Of a stretch of 64,000 nt of DNA, positions 48,986 to 58,500 are shown one piece after another. The number at the start of each line of letters is the position of its first letter. Position 1 is the first letter of the stretch. The stretch lies in NCBI RefSeq assembly GCF_000473045.1, contig NZ_AXAY01000016.1, positions 180 through 64,179 on the forward strand. Reading direction: 5' to 3'. A program made the position numbers and the translations under genes. This DNA comes from Bradyrhizobium sp. WSM3983 (GTDB lineage Bacteria; Pseudomonadota; Alphaproteobacteria; Rhizobiales; Xanthobacteraceae). The notes beneath the pieces are model-generated. The model ran no database searches. It was not told the origin of the DNA and saw only the letters and a list, made by a program, of their open reading frames with translations.

Positions 48986-51061
48986 GTGAATCAGCTCACA
49001 TTTCAGGATGGGCGCCGAAGCTTGTGCGTGGGTGTCGTCGCCTTCGCGGCGGTCCTGCTCGGCTTTGGCTCAGTGGCCGCGTCCGATCCGGTGAGGAAAA
49101 GCGGCTACGCGGTGGGAACGGAGGCCTGTGGCAGCGACGATCTCGCCCTTCCCAAGGTCCAGATCGACATGAAGGCGGGCTTTTGTGCGGGCCTCGTCGC
49201 CAGCGAAGAAGACCATCTGAAATTTCCGCGGTCGATCACCCAGGTGCCGGGCCACGACCTGTTTGTGATTGCCGACATGGGCGGCTGGGGCCACACCGAT
49301 GGCCGGCTGCTGCTGCTCGATCCGCACGCCGCCGGCGGCCAGCGGTTCAAGGAGCTCCTGACCGGGCTCGAATATCCGTTCGGCCTCGTGATCGGCCCGG
49401 ACAAAAAACTCTATGCCTCGACCGCCGAGACCATCTTCCGCTTCGATCCACTCGCGGACAATCCGCGCGGCACGGTCGAGACGATCATTCGTCACATGCC
49501 GGGCCGCCGCGTCACGCTGCCCGACGGCACCAGGCTCGATGAGAGCGCGCATCCGCTCAAGCAGTTCGTCTTCGACAGGAGCGGGCGGCTGTTCGTCAAT
49601 GTCGGCGCCCACAGCGACGATTGCATCACGCCGGCGCCGATCACGAAGCCCTGCGCGGCGGCTGAAGGTGCCTCCGCCATGGCCGCGATCTGGCTGTTCA
49701 CGCCGCCGTCGAGCGGCGTCTTCCCGGCGTTGAAGCCGAATGATCCCGATCCGCCGCACACGACCTACGCGCGCGGCTTGCGCAATTCGATGGCGCTGGC
49801 GCTGCACCCGAATTTTCCCGATGCGGGCTACGCCTTCCTGCAAGGCGAGAACGGCCGCGACCTGCCCGATATCTTCAAGCCGAACGAGGAGATCAACGCG
49901 ATCGAGCAGGGCCGGCATTATGGCTGGCCGTATTGTTATGACCTGTCGACGCCGAGCCCCGAGTTCAGGCTCGTGCTGCAATCCGGTGTCTATAAATCCC
50001 TTTGCACGGCGAACGCGCTCTATAAGGCGCCGTTCTCGCTGCTGCCGCCGCACGGTGCGCCGCTGGCGATGCTGTATTATCACGGCACGAAGTTTCCCGA
50101 GCTCGAAGGCAAGCTGCTGGTCGGCCTGCACGGCTATCGCCCGACCGGCAGCCGCGTCCTGGTCTACGACGTCGACGATCACGGTTTTCCAAAACCCGCC
50201 CCGGCGCCGGTGCGCTACCACGTCAGTTGTGCGGCCGATCCGACCCACAATTTTCAGACCGACGCGGGAGATGTCGCCGCCGCGCCGTTCGAGGAGCTGA
50301 TCGCTGGCTGGCACCGCGTCAATGGTGCGCGCCCGCAAGGCGCGCCGGTTGGCATGACGGTCGCAGAAGATGGTGCGATCTGGCTGGTCGAGGACAAGAA
50401 CCAGACGATCATCCGGATCGATCGCGCCGCAGGCGATCCACCGCCGCCGCTGCCCTGCGATACCCGCAGCCAGGCGCTGATCGACCAGCTCGCCGCCTTC
50501 GTCGCGAAGGATGCGCAAAACAAGACCCGGCTCACCGCGCTGCGCAAAAACCTCGTTGAAAAGCACTGCCTCGGCTGTCACTCCGATTTCGGTCTGAAGG
50601 CGGGGCAGTCGGATGCCGACAAGGACGCGACCGTGCTCCGTTTCATGCTGTCGCAGGATGGCTGGATCTATCCGGGCGATCCCGAGTCCGGCAAGCTGCG
50701 CACGCGGCTGCGCGGCATCGGTGCGGAGAAGCTGATGCCGCCCGGGGGCGAGAGCCTGCCGAAGACCGAGCCCGGTTATGCTGCGCTGCTCACGACCGCG
50801 GATCTGCTCGTTGCCAGGATGGTTCCGGGGACGCGGATGCGCGTCAAGCTCGGTCTGCCGCAGCGCAAATTCTTCAGCAAGGCGAACAAGGAATGCGGCG
50901 AAATACCGGCCGCCAAGGTCGTTATCGTGACACAAAGGAACGCTGTAGACAAACCGGGCTTCAGCAGATTCTTCCGGCCGGCCGATCCTTATTTGAATGG
51001 CGAGTGCAGCGACGACGATGGCTATTACATCCGGCAGGAATTTCTGGTGCCTGTGCAGTAG
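48986..51061 (+). CDS. PQQ-type sugar dehydrogenase-like protein with C-terminal heme c motif
   Basis: The 691-residue product has a signal-like segment (about 12-32, LCVGVVAFAAVLLGFGSVAA), a six-bladed propeller similar to soluble glucose/aldose sugar dehydrogenase (about 60-480: SITQVPGHDLFVIADMGGWG, YARGLRNSMALALHPN, GRHYGWPYCYD, GAPVGMTVAEDGAIWLVED) and a heme c attachment motif C528-L-G-C531-H532. A dehydrogenase with its own cytochrome domain would pass electrons to the respiratory chain from the periplasm. The start is a GTG after GGGGAGGCCGCT. The SMP-30-like gene overlaps its end by 44 bases. The substrate could be a sugar or an alcohol. Confidence 0.78.
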   Translation: MNQLTFQDGRRSLCVGVVAFAAVLLGFGSVAASDPVRKSGYAVGTEACGSDDLALPKVQIDMKAGFCAGLVASEEDHLKFPRSITQVPGHDLFVIADMGGWGHTDGRLLLLDPHAAGGQRFKELLTGLEYPFGLVIGPDKKLYASTAETIFRFDPLADNPRGTVETIIRHMPGRRVTLPDGTRLDESAHPLKQFVFDRSGRLFVNVGAHSDDCITPAPITKPCAAAEGASAMAAIWLFTPPSSGVFPALKPNDPDPPHTTYARGLRNSMALALHPNFPDAGYAFLQGENGRDLPDIFKPNEEINAIEQGRHYGWPYCYDLSTPSPEFRLVLQSGVYKSLCTANALYKAPFSLLPPHGAPLAMLYYHGTKFPELEGKLLVGLHGYRPTGSRVLVYDVDDHGFPKPAPAPVRYHVSCAADPTHNFQTDAGDVAAAPFEELIAGWHRVNGARPQGAPVGMTVAEDGAIWLVEDKNQTIIRIDRAAGDPPPPLPCDTRSQALIDQLAAFVAKDAQNKTRLTALRKNLVEKHCLGCHSDFGLKAGQSDADKDATVLRFMLSQDGWIYPGDPESGKLRTRLRGIGAEKLMPPGGESLPKTEPGYAALLTTADLLVARMVPGTRMRVKLGLPQRKFFSKANKECGEIPAAKVVIVTQRNAVDKPGFSRFFRPADPYLNGECSDDDGYYIRQEFLVPVQ

Positions 51062-51959
51062 CATCCTGCTCGTCGTCGCGACGCCGCTCGTCGCAGCCGA
51101 GACGAAGCTGTTCGAAAGCGTGCAAGTGACGCCGGCCGGCGAATATACCTTCGGCATCGAAGGACCCGCCGCAGATCTCGATGGCAATCTCTTTGTCGTC
51201 AATTTCGGCAGGCCCGGCACCATCGGCCGATTGCCGGCAGGCGGCGCGGCGTCGGAAGCCTTCACGGTGCTCCCCGAGGGCAGCGTCGGCAACGCCATCC
51301 GCTTCGATCGCAATGGCACGATGTTCATCGCCGACTACAAGAAGCACAACATCTTCGCGATCGCGAAAGGCGCAACCGAGCCGGCAGTCTGGTTTCATTC
51401 CGACGAGATGAACCAGCCCAACGACATCACCATCGCTCGCGACGGCACGATCTATGCGAGCGATCCGAACTGGAAGGGCCGGGAAGGCTACATCTGGCGC
51501 ATCGCCAAGGCTGCCGACGGATCGGTGCAGGGACAAATCATGTCGGCGCCGCGCGCGATGGGCACCACCAACGGCATCGATCTCAGCCCCGACGGCAAGA
51601 CGCTCTATGTCGGTGAATCCAGCAATGGCCAAGTCTGGTCCTACACCATCCGCGGCAGCGAGCTCGCCGACGCAAAACTCGTCAAGACGTTCCAGCCCGA
51701 CACCATCGACGGCCTGCGCACCGACGTTGCCGGCCGCCTCTACGTCGCGCGCATCCTCAAGGGCACGATCGCGCTGATGAAGGCCAGCGGGACGGTCGAG
51801 CGCGAGATCGCGCTGAAGGGCAAGGAGCCGACCAACCTCGCCTTCGGCGGCAGCGACGGCAAGACCGTCTTCGTCACCCAGCGCCAGGGCGGCTTCGTTG
51901 AATCCTTCCGCACGGATCAACAGGGCCGCGAGCACTGTCTCCAGCGCGGACGCTGCTAG
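51018..51959 (+). CDS. SMP-30/gluconolactonase-like secreted protein
   Basis: The 313-residue product is a beta-propeller of the SMP-30/gluconolaconase/LRE type. A signal peptide (about 8-27, FWCLCSSILLVVATPLVA) is followed by propeller motifs FGIEGPAADLDGNLFVVNF, NQPNDITIARDGTIYASDPN and TTNGIDLSPDGKTLYVGESS, which hold the metal-binding Asp/Asn positions. It may hydrolyse a lactone produced by the upstream dehydrogenase, so the two would oxidise and open a sugar. The start is uncertain (ATG at 50997 or 51018) and lies within the end of the previous gene; I chose 51018. Confidence 0.75.
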   Translation: MAITSGRNFWCLCSSILLVVATPLVAAETKLFESVQVTPAGEYTFGIEGPAADLDGNLFVVNFGRPGTIGRLPAGGAASEAFTVLPEGSVGNAIRFDRNGTMFIADYKKHNIFAIAKGATEPAVWFHSDEMNQPNDITIARDGTIYASDPNWKGREGYIWRIAKAADGSVQGQIMSAPRAMGTTNGIDLSPDGKTLYVGESSNGQVWSYTIRGSELADAKLVKTFQPDTIDGLRTDVAGRLYVARILKGTIALMKASGTVEREIALKGKEPTNLAFGGSDGKTVFVTQRQGGFVESFRTDQQGREHCLQRGRC

Positions 51960-52093
51960 GCTCGTCAAAGGCGCTCTGCTCTTGACGCAGGGCCGCAGCG
52001 CGAAGGCGGCATTCTTCTTGCTTGCATCTGGCCGCCGCCGGGATTTAGACATTCCGTGGCATCGTTAGAGAGCACGCGACCACGGAGTGTTGA

Positions 52094-53119
52094 GTGAAAG
52101 CCGTCCATACCGAACTGCACCGCAGCCACGATCCGCAATTCTTCCTGGTCCGCGGCGTCGTCAAGCGCACCACCGAACAGCCCGAGCGCGCAGACCGCCT
52201 GCTCAAGGGCCTGAAGGACGGCAAGCATCAACTGGTTGAGCCGACGAAGTTCGGCCAAGGCCCGCGCGCGCGGATTCACAGCCCCGAATATCTGTCGTTT
52301 CTGAGTGAAGCCTGGGATGCCTGGACGGCGCTCGGCGATTCCGGTCCGGAAATGATCGGTAACGTCCATCCGGTACGCCATGCCGCGACCTATCCCACCC
52401 ATATCGTAGGCAAGCTCGGCTGGCACACCGCAGACACCGCGGCGCCGATCGGTCCCGGCACCTGGGCCGCCGCCTGCGCGGCGACGGATGTTGCGGTCAC
52501 CGCGGCGCAGATGGTGATGGACGGCGAGGACGCGACCTACGCGCTGTGCCGTCCGCCCGGTCATCATGCCTATCGCGACATGGCCGGCGGCTTCTGCTTC
52601 CTCAACAACAGCGCGATTACCGCGGCACATCTGCGGCTCAAGCACGAGCGCGTCGTGATCCTCGACGTCGACGTCCACCACGGCAACGGCACACAAGGCA
52701 TCTTCTACGCGCGGCCGGATGTTTACACGATCTCGATCCACGCCGATCCGATCGCGTATTATCCGTATGTGTGGGGCTATGCGCATGAGCGCGGCGAAGG
52801 TCCCGGCCTCGGCACCAATCTCAACATTCCGCTGGCGATCGGCACCAGCGATGACGGTTACATCCAGGCCATGGATGTCGCGCGCAAGGCGATCGAGTCC
52901 TTTGCGCCTGGCGCACTCGTGATCGCGCTCGGCCTCGACGCCTCCGAGCACGATCCGCTGAAGGGCCTCGCCGTCACCACGCCCGGCTTCCGCCGCATCG
53001 GCCAGGCCATCGCCAAGATGGGCCTGCCGACCGTTTTCGTGCAGGAAGGCGGCTATCTCTCGGATATCCTTGGCGCGAATTTGACCTCGGTGCTCGCGGG
53101 CTTCGAAGAGGCGCGGTGA
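52094..53119 (+). CDS. Histone-deacetylase-like acetylpolyamine amidohydrolase
   Basis: The 341-residue product is a zinc-dependent HDAC-superfamily enzyme. The tandem His is in CRPPGHHAYRDMAGGFCF (about 152-170), the metal ligands are in ILDVDVHHGNGTQ (about 190-203), and GLDASEHDPLKG is the third Asp region. Start MKAVHTELHRSHDPQFFL and the length match bacterial acetylpolyamine amidohydrolases, which remove acetyl groups from N-acetylputrescine or N-acetylcadaverine. The GTG start follows CACGGAGTGTTGA. Its presence among amine-handling genes supports polyamine catabolism. A palindromic repeat follows the stop. Confidence 0.85.
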   Translation: MKAVHTELHRSHDPQFFLVRGVVKRTTEQPERADRLLKGLKDGKHQLVEPTKFGQGPRARIHSPEYLSFLSEAWDAWTALGDSGPEMIGNVHPVRHAATYPTHIVGKLGWHTADTAAPIGPGTWAAACAATDVAVTAAQMVMDGEDATYALCRPPGHHAYRDMAGGFCFLNNSAITAAHLRLKHERVVILDVDVHHGNGTQGIFYARPDVYTISIHADPIAYYPYVWGYAHERGEGPGLGTNLNIPLAIGTSDDGYIQAMDVARKAIESFAPGALVIALGLDASEHDPLKGLAVTTPGFRRIGQAIAKMGLPTVFVQEGGYLSDILGANLTSVLAGFEEAR

Positions 53120-53145
53120 GGCGCCCGGAACAACTCGTCATTCTC

Positions 53146-53225
53146 CGTCATTGCGAGCGAAGCGAAGCAATCCAGAATCTTTCCTCGCGACGACTCTGGA
53201 TTGCTTCGCTGCGCTCGCAATGACG
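53146..53225. repeat. Palindromic dispersed repeat (CGTCATTGCGAG family), second copy
   Basis: CGTCATTGCGAGCGAAGCG and AAGCAATCCAGA face TCTGGATTGCTTCG and CTCGCAATGACG. It lies between the convergent amidohydrolase and LLM oxidoreductase genes. The first copy is at 41920-42007. Confidence 0.85.
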
Positions 53226-53278
53226 ATTTGGATGCAGCCTTGCGAGAAGGAGAGAGATTGGATTGGCGGCATCAGTCC

Positions 53279-54259
53279 TCAGAACATCCCGCTCGCCCTC
53301 AGCGCCTTGCAGACGTGCTGCATCTCGGTGTCGTCCGCGACCATGTCGAGCATGATCGTGGTGAGGCCCTTCGCTGCAAATTCCTTCAGCTTCGCGCCGA
53401 TCTCGGCATAGCTGCCGACGAGATAGGGGCAGTCGGCCTGGAAGGTGAGGTACGGCAGCAGCCAATAGCCGTTGTTCTGGAGCTCGCCGCTCTGCCCCTC
53501 ATACAATCGCCGCTTCCAGACGGCATCCGAATTCTCCACCGTGAGCGCGAGCAGCTCGCGGTCGTCAGGGTTGTCGCGGAAGCGGGCCTTCGCGGCCTGT
53601 CGCGCCTCCTCGCTGCTCTCGCGCGCGAATATTCCAAAATTCATTCCGGGGGCGTTGAGGCCGCGATCGAGGTCGGGCGGCAGCATCTGCATCTTGATGC
53701 AGTCGGTCTCAGCTGCGACGCGCTGCGCGGCGTCCGATTGCCCCGCGATCAGGAATTCAGGCATCAGCTCGGCCGGCAGCCGCGGCCGGAGTTGCAGATT
53801 GCTGGTGCGGTAGAATCGGCCGTCGGCATTGACCGGGCGTGGGCTCGCGAGCAGTTGGCGCATCAGCGCGACGAACTCGCCGAGCCGGACATAGCGGTCG
53901 GCATGCGACTGCTCGTCGCCCAGCCCCTGCAAATCGCTGATCGCGGTCCCCGTGATCATGTTGAGGTAGACCTTGCGGCCGTAGAGCTGCGCGAAGGACG
54001 ACACGAGCTTCGCCGCCGTGAACGGGTGCATGTAGACCGGATTGACAGCGATCAGCGGCGAGCTTCGGGTCGTCGCGGCCGTGATGTGCTGGGCCATCGC
54101 CCAGGGCTCGACGAAGACGTCATTGCCTTCGAACAGCAGAATGCCCTCGAAGCCGTTGCGGTCGGCGAATTCCGCCACCCGCATCAGCTCGCCGACATAT
54201 TGCTTGGGATCGCGGTTGCGCGAGATCGCGGGAAAGACGCGCAGCCGCGCCGGATTCAT
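53279..54259 (-). CDS. LLM-class flavin-dependent oxidoreductase
   Basis: The 326-residue product is a luciferase-like TIM-barrel monooxygenase similar to SsuD and its relatives. Motifs are FEGILLFEGNDVFVEPWAMA, MHPFTAAKLVSSFAQLYGRK, VYLNMITGTAISDLQGLGDE and ADRYVRLGEFVALMRQLL. It would use reduced flavin and O2 on an unknown substrate. The ATG overlaps the stop of the phosphopantetheinyl transferase gene by four bases, so it belongs to the NRPS cluster and could tailor its product, for instance by N- or C-oxidation; that is inference. Confidence 0.85.
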   Translation of the reverse strand: MNPARLRVFPAISRNRDPKQYVGELMRVAEFADRNGFEGILLFEGNDVFVEPWAMAQHITAATTRSSPLIAVNPVYMHPFTAAKLVSSFAQLYGRKVYLNMITGTAISDLQGLGDEQSHADRYVRLGEFVALMRQLLASPRPVNADGRFYRTSNLQLRPRLPAELMPEFLIAGQSDAAQRVAAETDCIKMQMLPPDLDRGLNAPGMNFGIFARESSEEARQAAKARFRDNPDDRELLALTVENSDAVWKRRLYEGQSGELQNNGYWLLPYLTFQADCPYLVGSYAEIGAKLKEFAAKGLTTIMLDMVADDTEMQHVCKALRASGMF

Positions 54260-54987
54260 TCCGCCGCTTCCTGGAGCGGCCAGGCGTTACGGGTGATGCG
54301 AAGGCCACCGGCCGCGCGGGAGCCGTCGGCGATCGCCAGGCGATGTGAGGGCGAGGGCGAGCACAGCGAGAAGCACCAGCCAGCGGGATCATCGGAGATA
54401 TCAGGCTTGAAGCTGATCTCGATCGCTTCCCGCGACACCTGCATCGCGAATGCGTCGAGCGGTAGATTGAGCCCGAAACCCCTGGCCTTCAGATAGGCCT
54501 CCTTCAGCGTCCAATAGTCGAAGAAGCGCTCGATCGCAGCCGGCTCCGGCAGGCCGCGCAGCGTCTCGACCTCTTCCGGCGCAAAGAAGCGAAGCGCGGT
54601 CGAGAGCGGTGCGACGCGCCGCGACACGGTCTCGACGTCGACGCCGACGGTCTCGTGCCTCGATACGACGCAAGCCACGCAGCCGTCGGCATGGGACAGG
54701 CTGAAATGCAGCGTCATCGAGGTCGCAGGCGCCGCGACAAAGGGCCGCCCATAGCGGCCGGTCGAAAACGACCAGTCGGTCGGTTCGACCTCGGGCGCCG
54801 CATGCGAGAGCGCGAGGCGCAACATCGCGTGCGCGAAGATATATTGCCGCTGATGCCGCTCGAACATGAAGCGGTCGGCGCGTATCCGTTCGTCGACCGA
54901 GAGCAGCCGGCGGCATGCCTCGACCGCGCCCGGCGTGTCGATGCTCTCGATCAGTCCGACAAACAGTTCAATTTCGTCGTCTGCCAT
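54256..54987 (-). CDS. 4'-phosphopantetheinyl transferase (Sfp type)
   Basis: This enzyme attaches the phosphopantetheine arm of coenzyme A to carrier domains. The 243-residue product has the Sfp-family motifs VGVDVE (about 115) and FDYWTLKEAYLKARGFGL (about 155-172), with ADRFMFERHQRQYIFAHAML at the N-terminal half. Length and motifs match Sfp-type rather than AcpS-type enzymes, fitting an NRPS. The ATG at 54987 is preceded in frame by a TTG. It lies downstream of the NRPS and a small Lys-rich gene, all on the minus strand, and overlaps the LLM oxidoreductase gene. Confidence 0.88.
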   Translation of the reverse strand: MADDEIELFVGLIESIDTPGAVEACRRLLSVDERIRADRFMFERHQRQYIFAHAMLRLALSHAAPEVEPTDWSFSTGRYGRPFVAAPATSMTLHFSLSHADGCVACVVSRHETVGVDVETVSRRVAPLSTALRFFAPEEVETLRGLPEPAAIERFFDYWTLKEAYLKARGFGLNLPLDAFAMQVSREAIEISFKPDISDDPAGWCFSLCSPSPSHRLAIADGSRAAGGLRITRNAWPLQEAAE

Positions 54988-55215
54988 CAATTGGGCCCAT
55001 AGCGTCAGGCGGAGGCCAAATCCGGCCCTGACCGAAGAATCAACCGAGCAGGAAGCAACTGAGCAGTCCGCTTCTAGCGGTCCACCCAGGCAAATTCTTG
55101 TCGATTGCTGGCCGGTTTACAGGCCCAAGCTTGTGCGAGACCCCAACTCGACAGGCGAGCGGCCCAGATTTGAAAATGAAATTGAAGATTCGTGCGGCGT
55201 CCCGGCCGACTAATC

Positions 55216-55380
55216 TTACTTTTTCTTCTTGGCCTTTTTCCCGCCCAGCATCGAAAGGCTGGCGTCGACGTCCTTCAGCGCGGACTGGAGCTTCTTCTTC
55301 TCGACGGTAAGAAGCTTCTGAAGCGACTTGCGGTCCTTGTCACTCAGCGAGGTACCCTTGGTAAATTTGATGAAACCCAT
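55216..55380 (-). CDS. 54-residue Lys-rich protein downstream of the NRPS
   Basis: The 54-residue product begins MGFIKFTKGTSLSDKDRKSL, continues QKLLTVEKKKLQSALKDVDA, and ends SLSMLGGKKAKKKK. Predicted to be mainly helical, with a heptad-like centre and a poly-Lys tail. GGGGGAGTGCTTATT upstream is a plausible ribosome site. It is not MbtH (which has about 70 residues and an NPExxSxW core). It lies 146 bases after the NRPS stop and 228 bases before the transferase start, on the same strand. I do not recognise it; it might assist the NRPS, be an independent small gene, or be a precursor peptide. Confidence 0.6.
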   Translation of the reverse strand: MGFIKFTKGTSLSDKDRKSLQKLLTVEKKKLQSALKDVDASLSMLGGKKAKKKK

Positions 55381-55526
55381 AATAAGCACTCCCCCGGTTG
55401 AAAATAATCGTCCAAATCAAAAACGCAGGAATAATCTTGCGCGGCGAGCGCCAAATAATCAAGATGCAACTTGTTCATTCACAGCTTCGGCGAGTGAACC
55501 CGTATTTGCCCGTTCTGAACAGCCGG

Positions 55527-58500
55527 TCATGCCGCCCTGCGATCGAGCAAGCGGCCGAGTGGCGCATTGGGCTGGGTGATTGCGGCCCCCAGCAGCGCGA
55601 CGAGATCTTCCATCCACGTACCGACCATGCCGCCGTCGAGCAAATCGCCCTTGTAATTGCATGAACCGGTGATTCCGGTCGGGCGCTCCTTGAGCATCAG
55701 CGACAGCCAGGTTTGGTCGATCGGCAGCACCGGCTGGCCCTCGCGTGCGACGTCTCCGATCGATCGCACCGCGACATTTGGCAGGTCGAGCGGCTGGCGC
55801 AGCGGATTTTGCAGAGTGAAGTAGACCTGGAGCAGCGATGCCGGATCGATGCACTCCTGCTCCAGATGGTCGGCCAGGATGTTGAACGGCAGCTCCTGCC
55901 GGGTATGCGCCTCGAGCACGGCCTGACGCACCCGCGCCAAGGCCTGCGTGAACGACAGCTCCGGCGTGATTCGGCTGCGGACGATCACCGTGTTCTCGAA
56001 CGGACCCACGATCCCCTCGGTGTCCGGCTGGGCGCGATTGGCCATCGCGGTCGCGACCGAGATGTCCGTGCGTCCTGTCCGCGTCAGCAACAAGGCCTTG
56101 AGGCCGGTGAGCAGACACATGAACAGCGTGGCGTTGTGCTGGCGCGCATAGGCCGTGAGCCGGGCGACCAGGTCGCGCTCCAGGCTAAGCGGATGATGGC
56201 CGGTCGGCGCCCCCGGCCGCGCTTCACCCTCAAACAGGGGGACCGCACCGCGCAAATTCTCGGCCCAGTCGGCGGCCTGCCGGCGGGCCGCCTCGGTGCC
56301 GCACCACCAGCACTGCCAGCGTGCGACGTCGGAGAACGCGAGCGGCATCTTTGGCAAGGGCACTGACGGATGGCCTGCCAGTGCGGCATAACGGTTGGAC
56401 AATTCCTCGAACAGCACGCCGATCGACCAGCCATCGGCGATGGCATGATGCAGCGTCAGCAGCAGGATATGATCCTCGGCGTGCAGCCGCAGCAGCCGCG
56501 CCCGCAGCAGCGGCGCCCGGACGGCGTCGACCGGGGCATAGGTCTCCTGCGCGATCAGGAGCTCGATCTTCCTGAGTTCGAGGGCTTTGCGTCGCTTGTT
56601 GTTGTGGGGCCGCCCGTCGCCGATGGTCTCGACGGTCAGGACCGGACCGAGCGTGGCGGGCGCGATGATGCGGCTGACCGGCTCCTCGCCGTTCCAGCCG
56701 AACGCCGTCCGCAACGATTCGTGGCGGCGCACGATGTCGTCGATGGCCTGCGCCAGCGTGCGCGGATCGATCGGGCCTTCGAGGTGGAAGGCGAAGGGCA
56801 GGTTGAACAGCGGCAGATCGGGCAGGTTCTGCTCGATTCGCATCATCTGGTCCTGCGCGATCGACAGCGTGGGAGGTCCGCTGTCGGCGAGACGTGGGAC
56901 GCCGGCCGCGGGTTTTTGCGGTTTCGTGGCCACGGCCTCGTCGACCCGCCGGGCGAGATCTTCGATCGTCGGCGCCTCGAAGATGGTCTTGATCGGCAGC
57001 GATACCCCGAGCGCACGGGCCACGCGCGCCATCGCCTGGCCCGCCAGCAGCGAATGGCCGCCGAGGTCGAAGAAATTGTCGGTGACACCGAGGCTCTCGA
57101 CCTTCAGCAGATCGATCCAGATGTCGGACAGCACTTTTTCGGTGAAGCGGCGGGCCGGCACGGGGGCTTCCGTCCCAGCGGTCTCCTGTTGCACGGGCCC
57201 CAGCAAGGCGGAGCGATCGAGCTTGCCGTGGGCATTGAGCGGAACCTGATCCAGAAAGAGGAACGCCGACGGCATCGCATGAACAGCCAGCCGGCCTTTG
57301 AGGAAGTCGCGCAATTCGCTGGCGCTGATCTGGCTGCTGGCCCTGGCAACGACATGGGCGATCAGCCTGACATCGCCATTGGCGTCGCGGCGCGGCTCGA
57401 CCATGCAGGCCCGTACGCCGGCATGATCGGCGAGCGCAGCCTCGATCTCCTTCAGCTCGATGCGGTAGCCGCGGACCTTGACCTGAAGGTCGGCGCGGCC
57501 GAGGCACTCGATCGTCCCGTCGGCGCGGCGGCGGGCGAGGTCGCCGGTGCGATACAGCCGTGCGCTTGCCTCGCGCGCGAACGGATCGGGGATGAAGCGC
57601 TGCCGGCTCTCGGCGGGATCGTTGACATAGCCGCGGCCGACGCCGGCGCCGCCGATGCAGAGCTCGCCGACCACGCCGATCGGCTGCGGCTCCAGATTCG
57701 GATCGAGCACGTAGAGCTGGGTGTTGGGCAGTGGCGCGCCGACCGGGACATTGGTCGTCGCCGTGTCCGGCGCCCTGGTCAGCCGGTGCAGGGAGACGTC
57801 ATCAGAGCATTCCGAGGCGCCATAGGCGTTGATCAGCGGCACCCTCGCGCAGCGGGCGAACCAGGCGCGGCAAAGATCGGCCGGTAGCGGCTCGCCAGTC
57901 GAGATCAGGAGCCGCAGCTTCGCAAAGGCCCGCAGCATCGGGGCCTCGTCGAGACGTTCGAGGATCACGCGGAGCAGCGAGGGGACGATCTCGAGCACTG
58001 TAATGCCCTCGCGTTCGATCTCTCGCGCGAGCAGCATCGGATCCTGTACGATCGAATTGCCGCAGACGTGGACGCGCGCACCGGCCATCGGACCGGCGAG
58101 GAATTGCCAGACCGAGATCACAAAGCTCTGCGGCGCGGTCTGCGCGATCACGTCCCCGGCTGTGAGGCCGAGCTCGGAAATGAGCGACGCCAGATGGTTC
58201 GACAGCCCGCGCTGCTCGATCATGACGCCCTTCGGCGCGCCGGAGGAGCCGGACGTATAGATGAGATAGGCAAGGCTCGCGCTTGCGCGCCGTGCCGGGC
58301 GGGCCGGCTTGGTCGATTCCAGCGCGATTGCGTCCTCGAGCTCGGCGACCTGGATGCGCGCGACCAGCGGCTCGAGCAGCGCGTCGACCTTGGCGGACTG
58401 CGCGCGCCCCGTCAGCAGCATGCTTGCGCAGCTTGATCCGAGGATGGTTGCGAGCCTCGCCGGGGGCTGCTCGGGATCGAGGTTCAGGAAGGCCGCGCCG

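Noticed and set aside
49070..51328. A 752-residue open frame opposite the PQQ-type dehydrogenase
   Set aside because: Shadow frame; the plus-strand gene has clear propeller and heme motifs.
55216..55380. The Lys-rich 54-residue gene as an MbtH-like protein
   Set aside because: It lacks the conserved Asn-Pro-Glu and Trp positions and is too short and basic.
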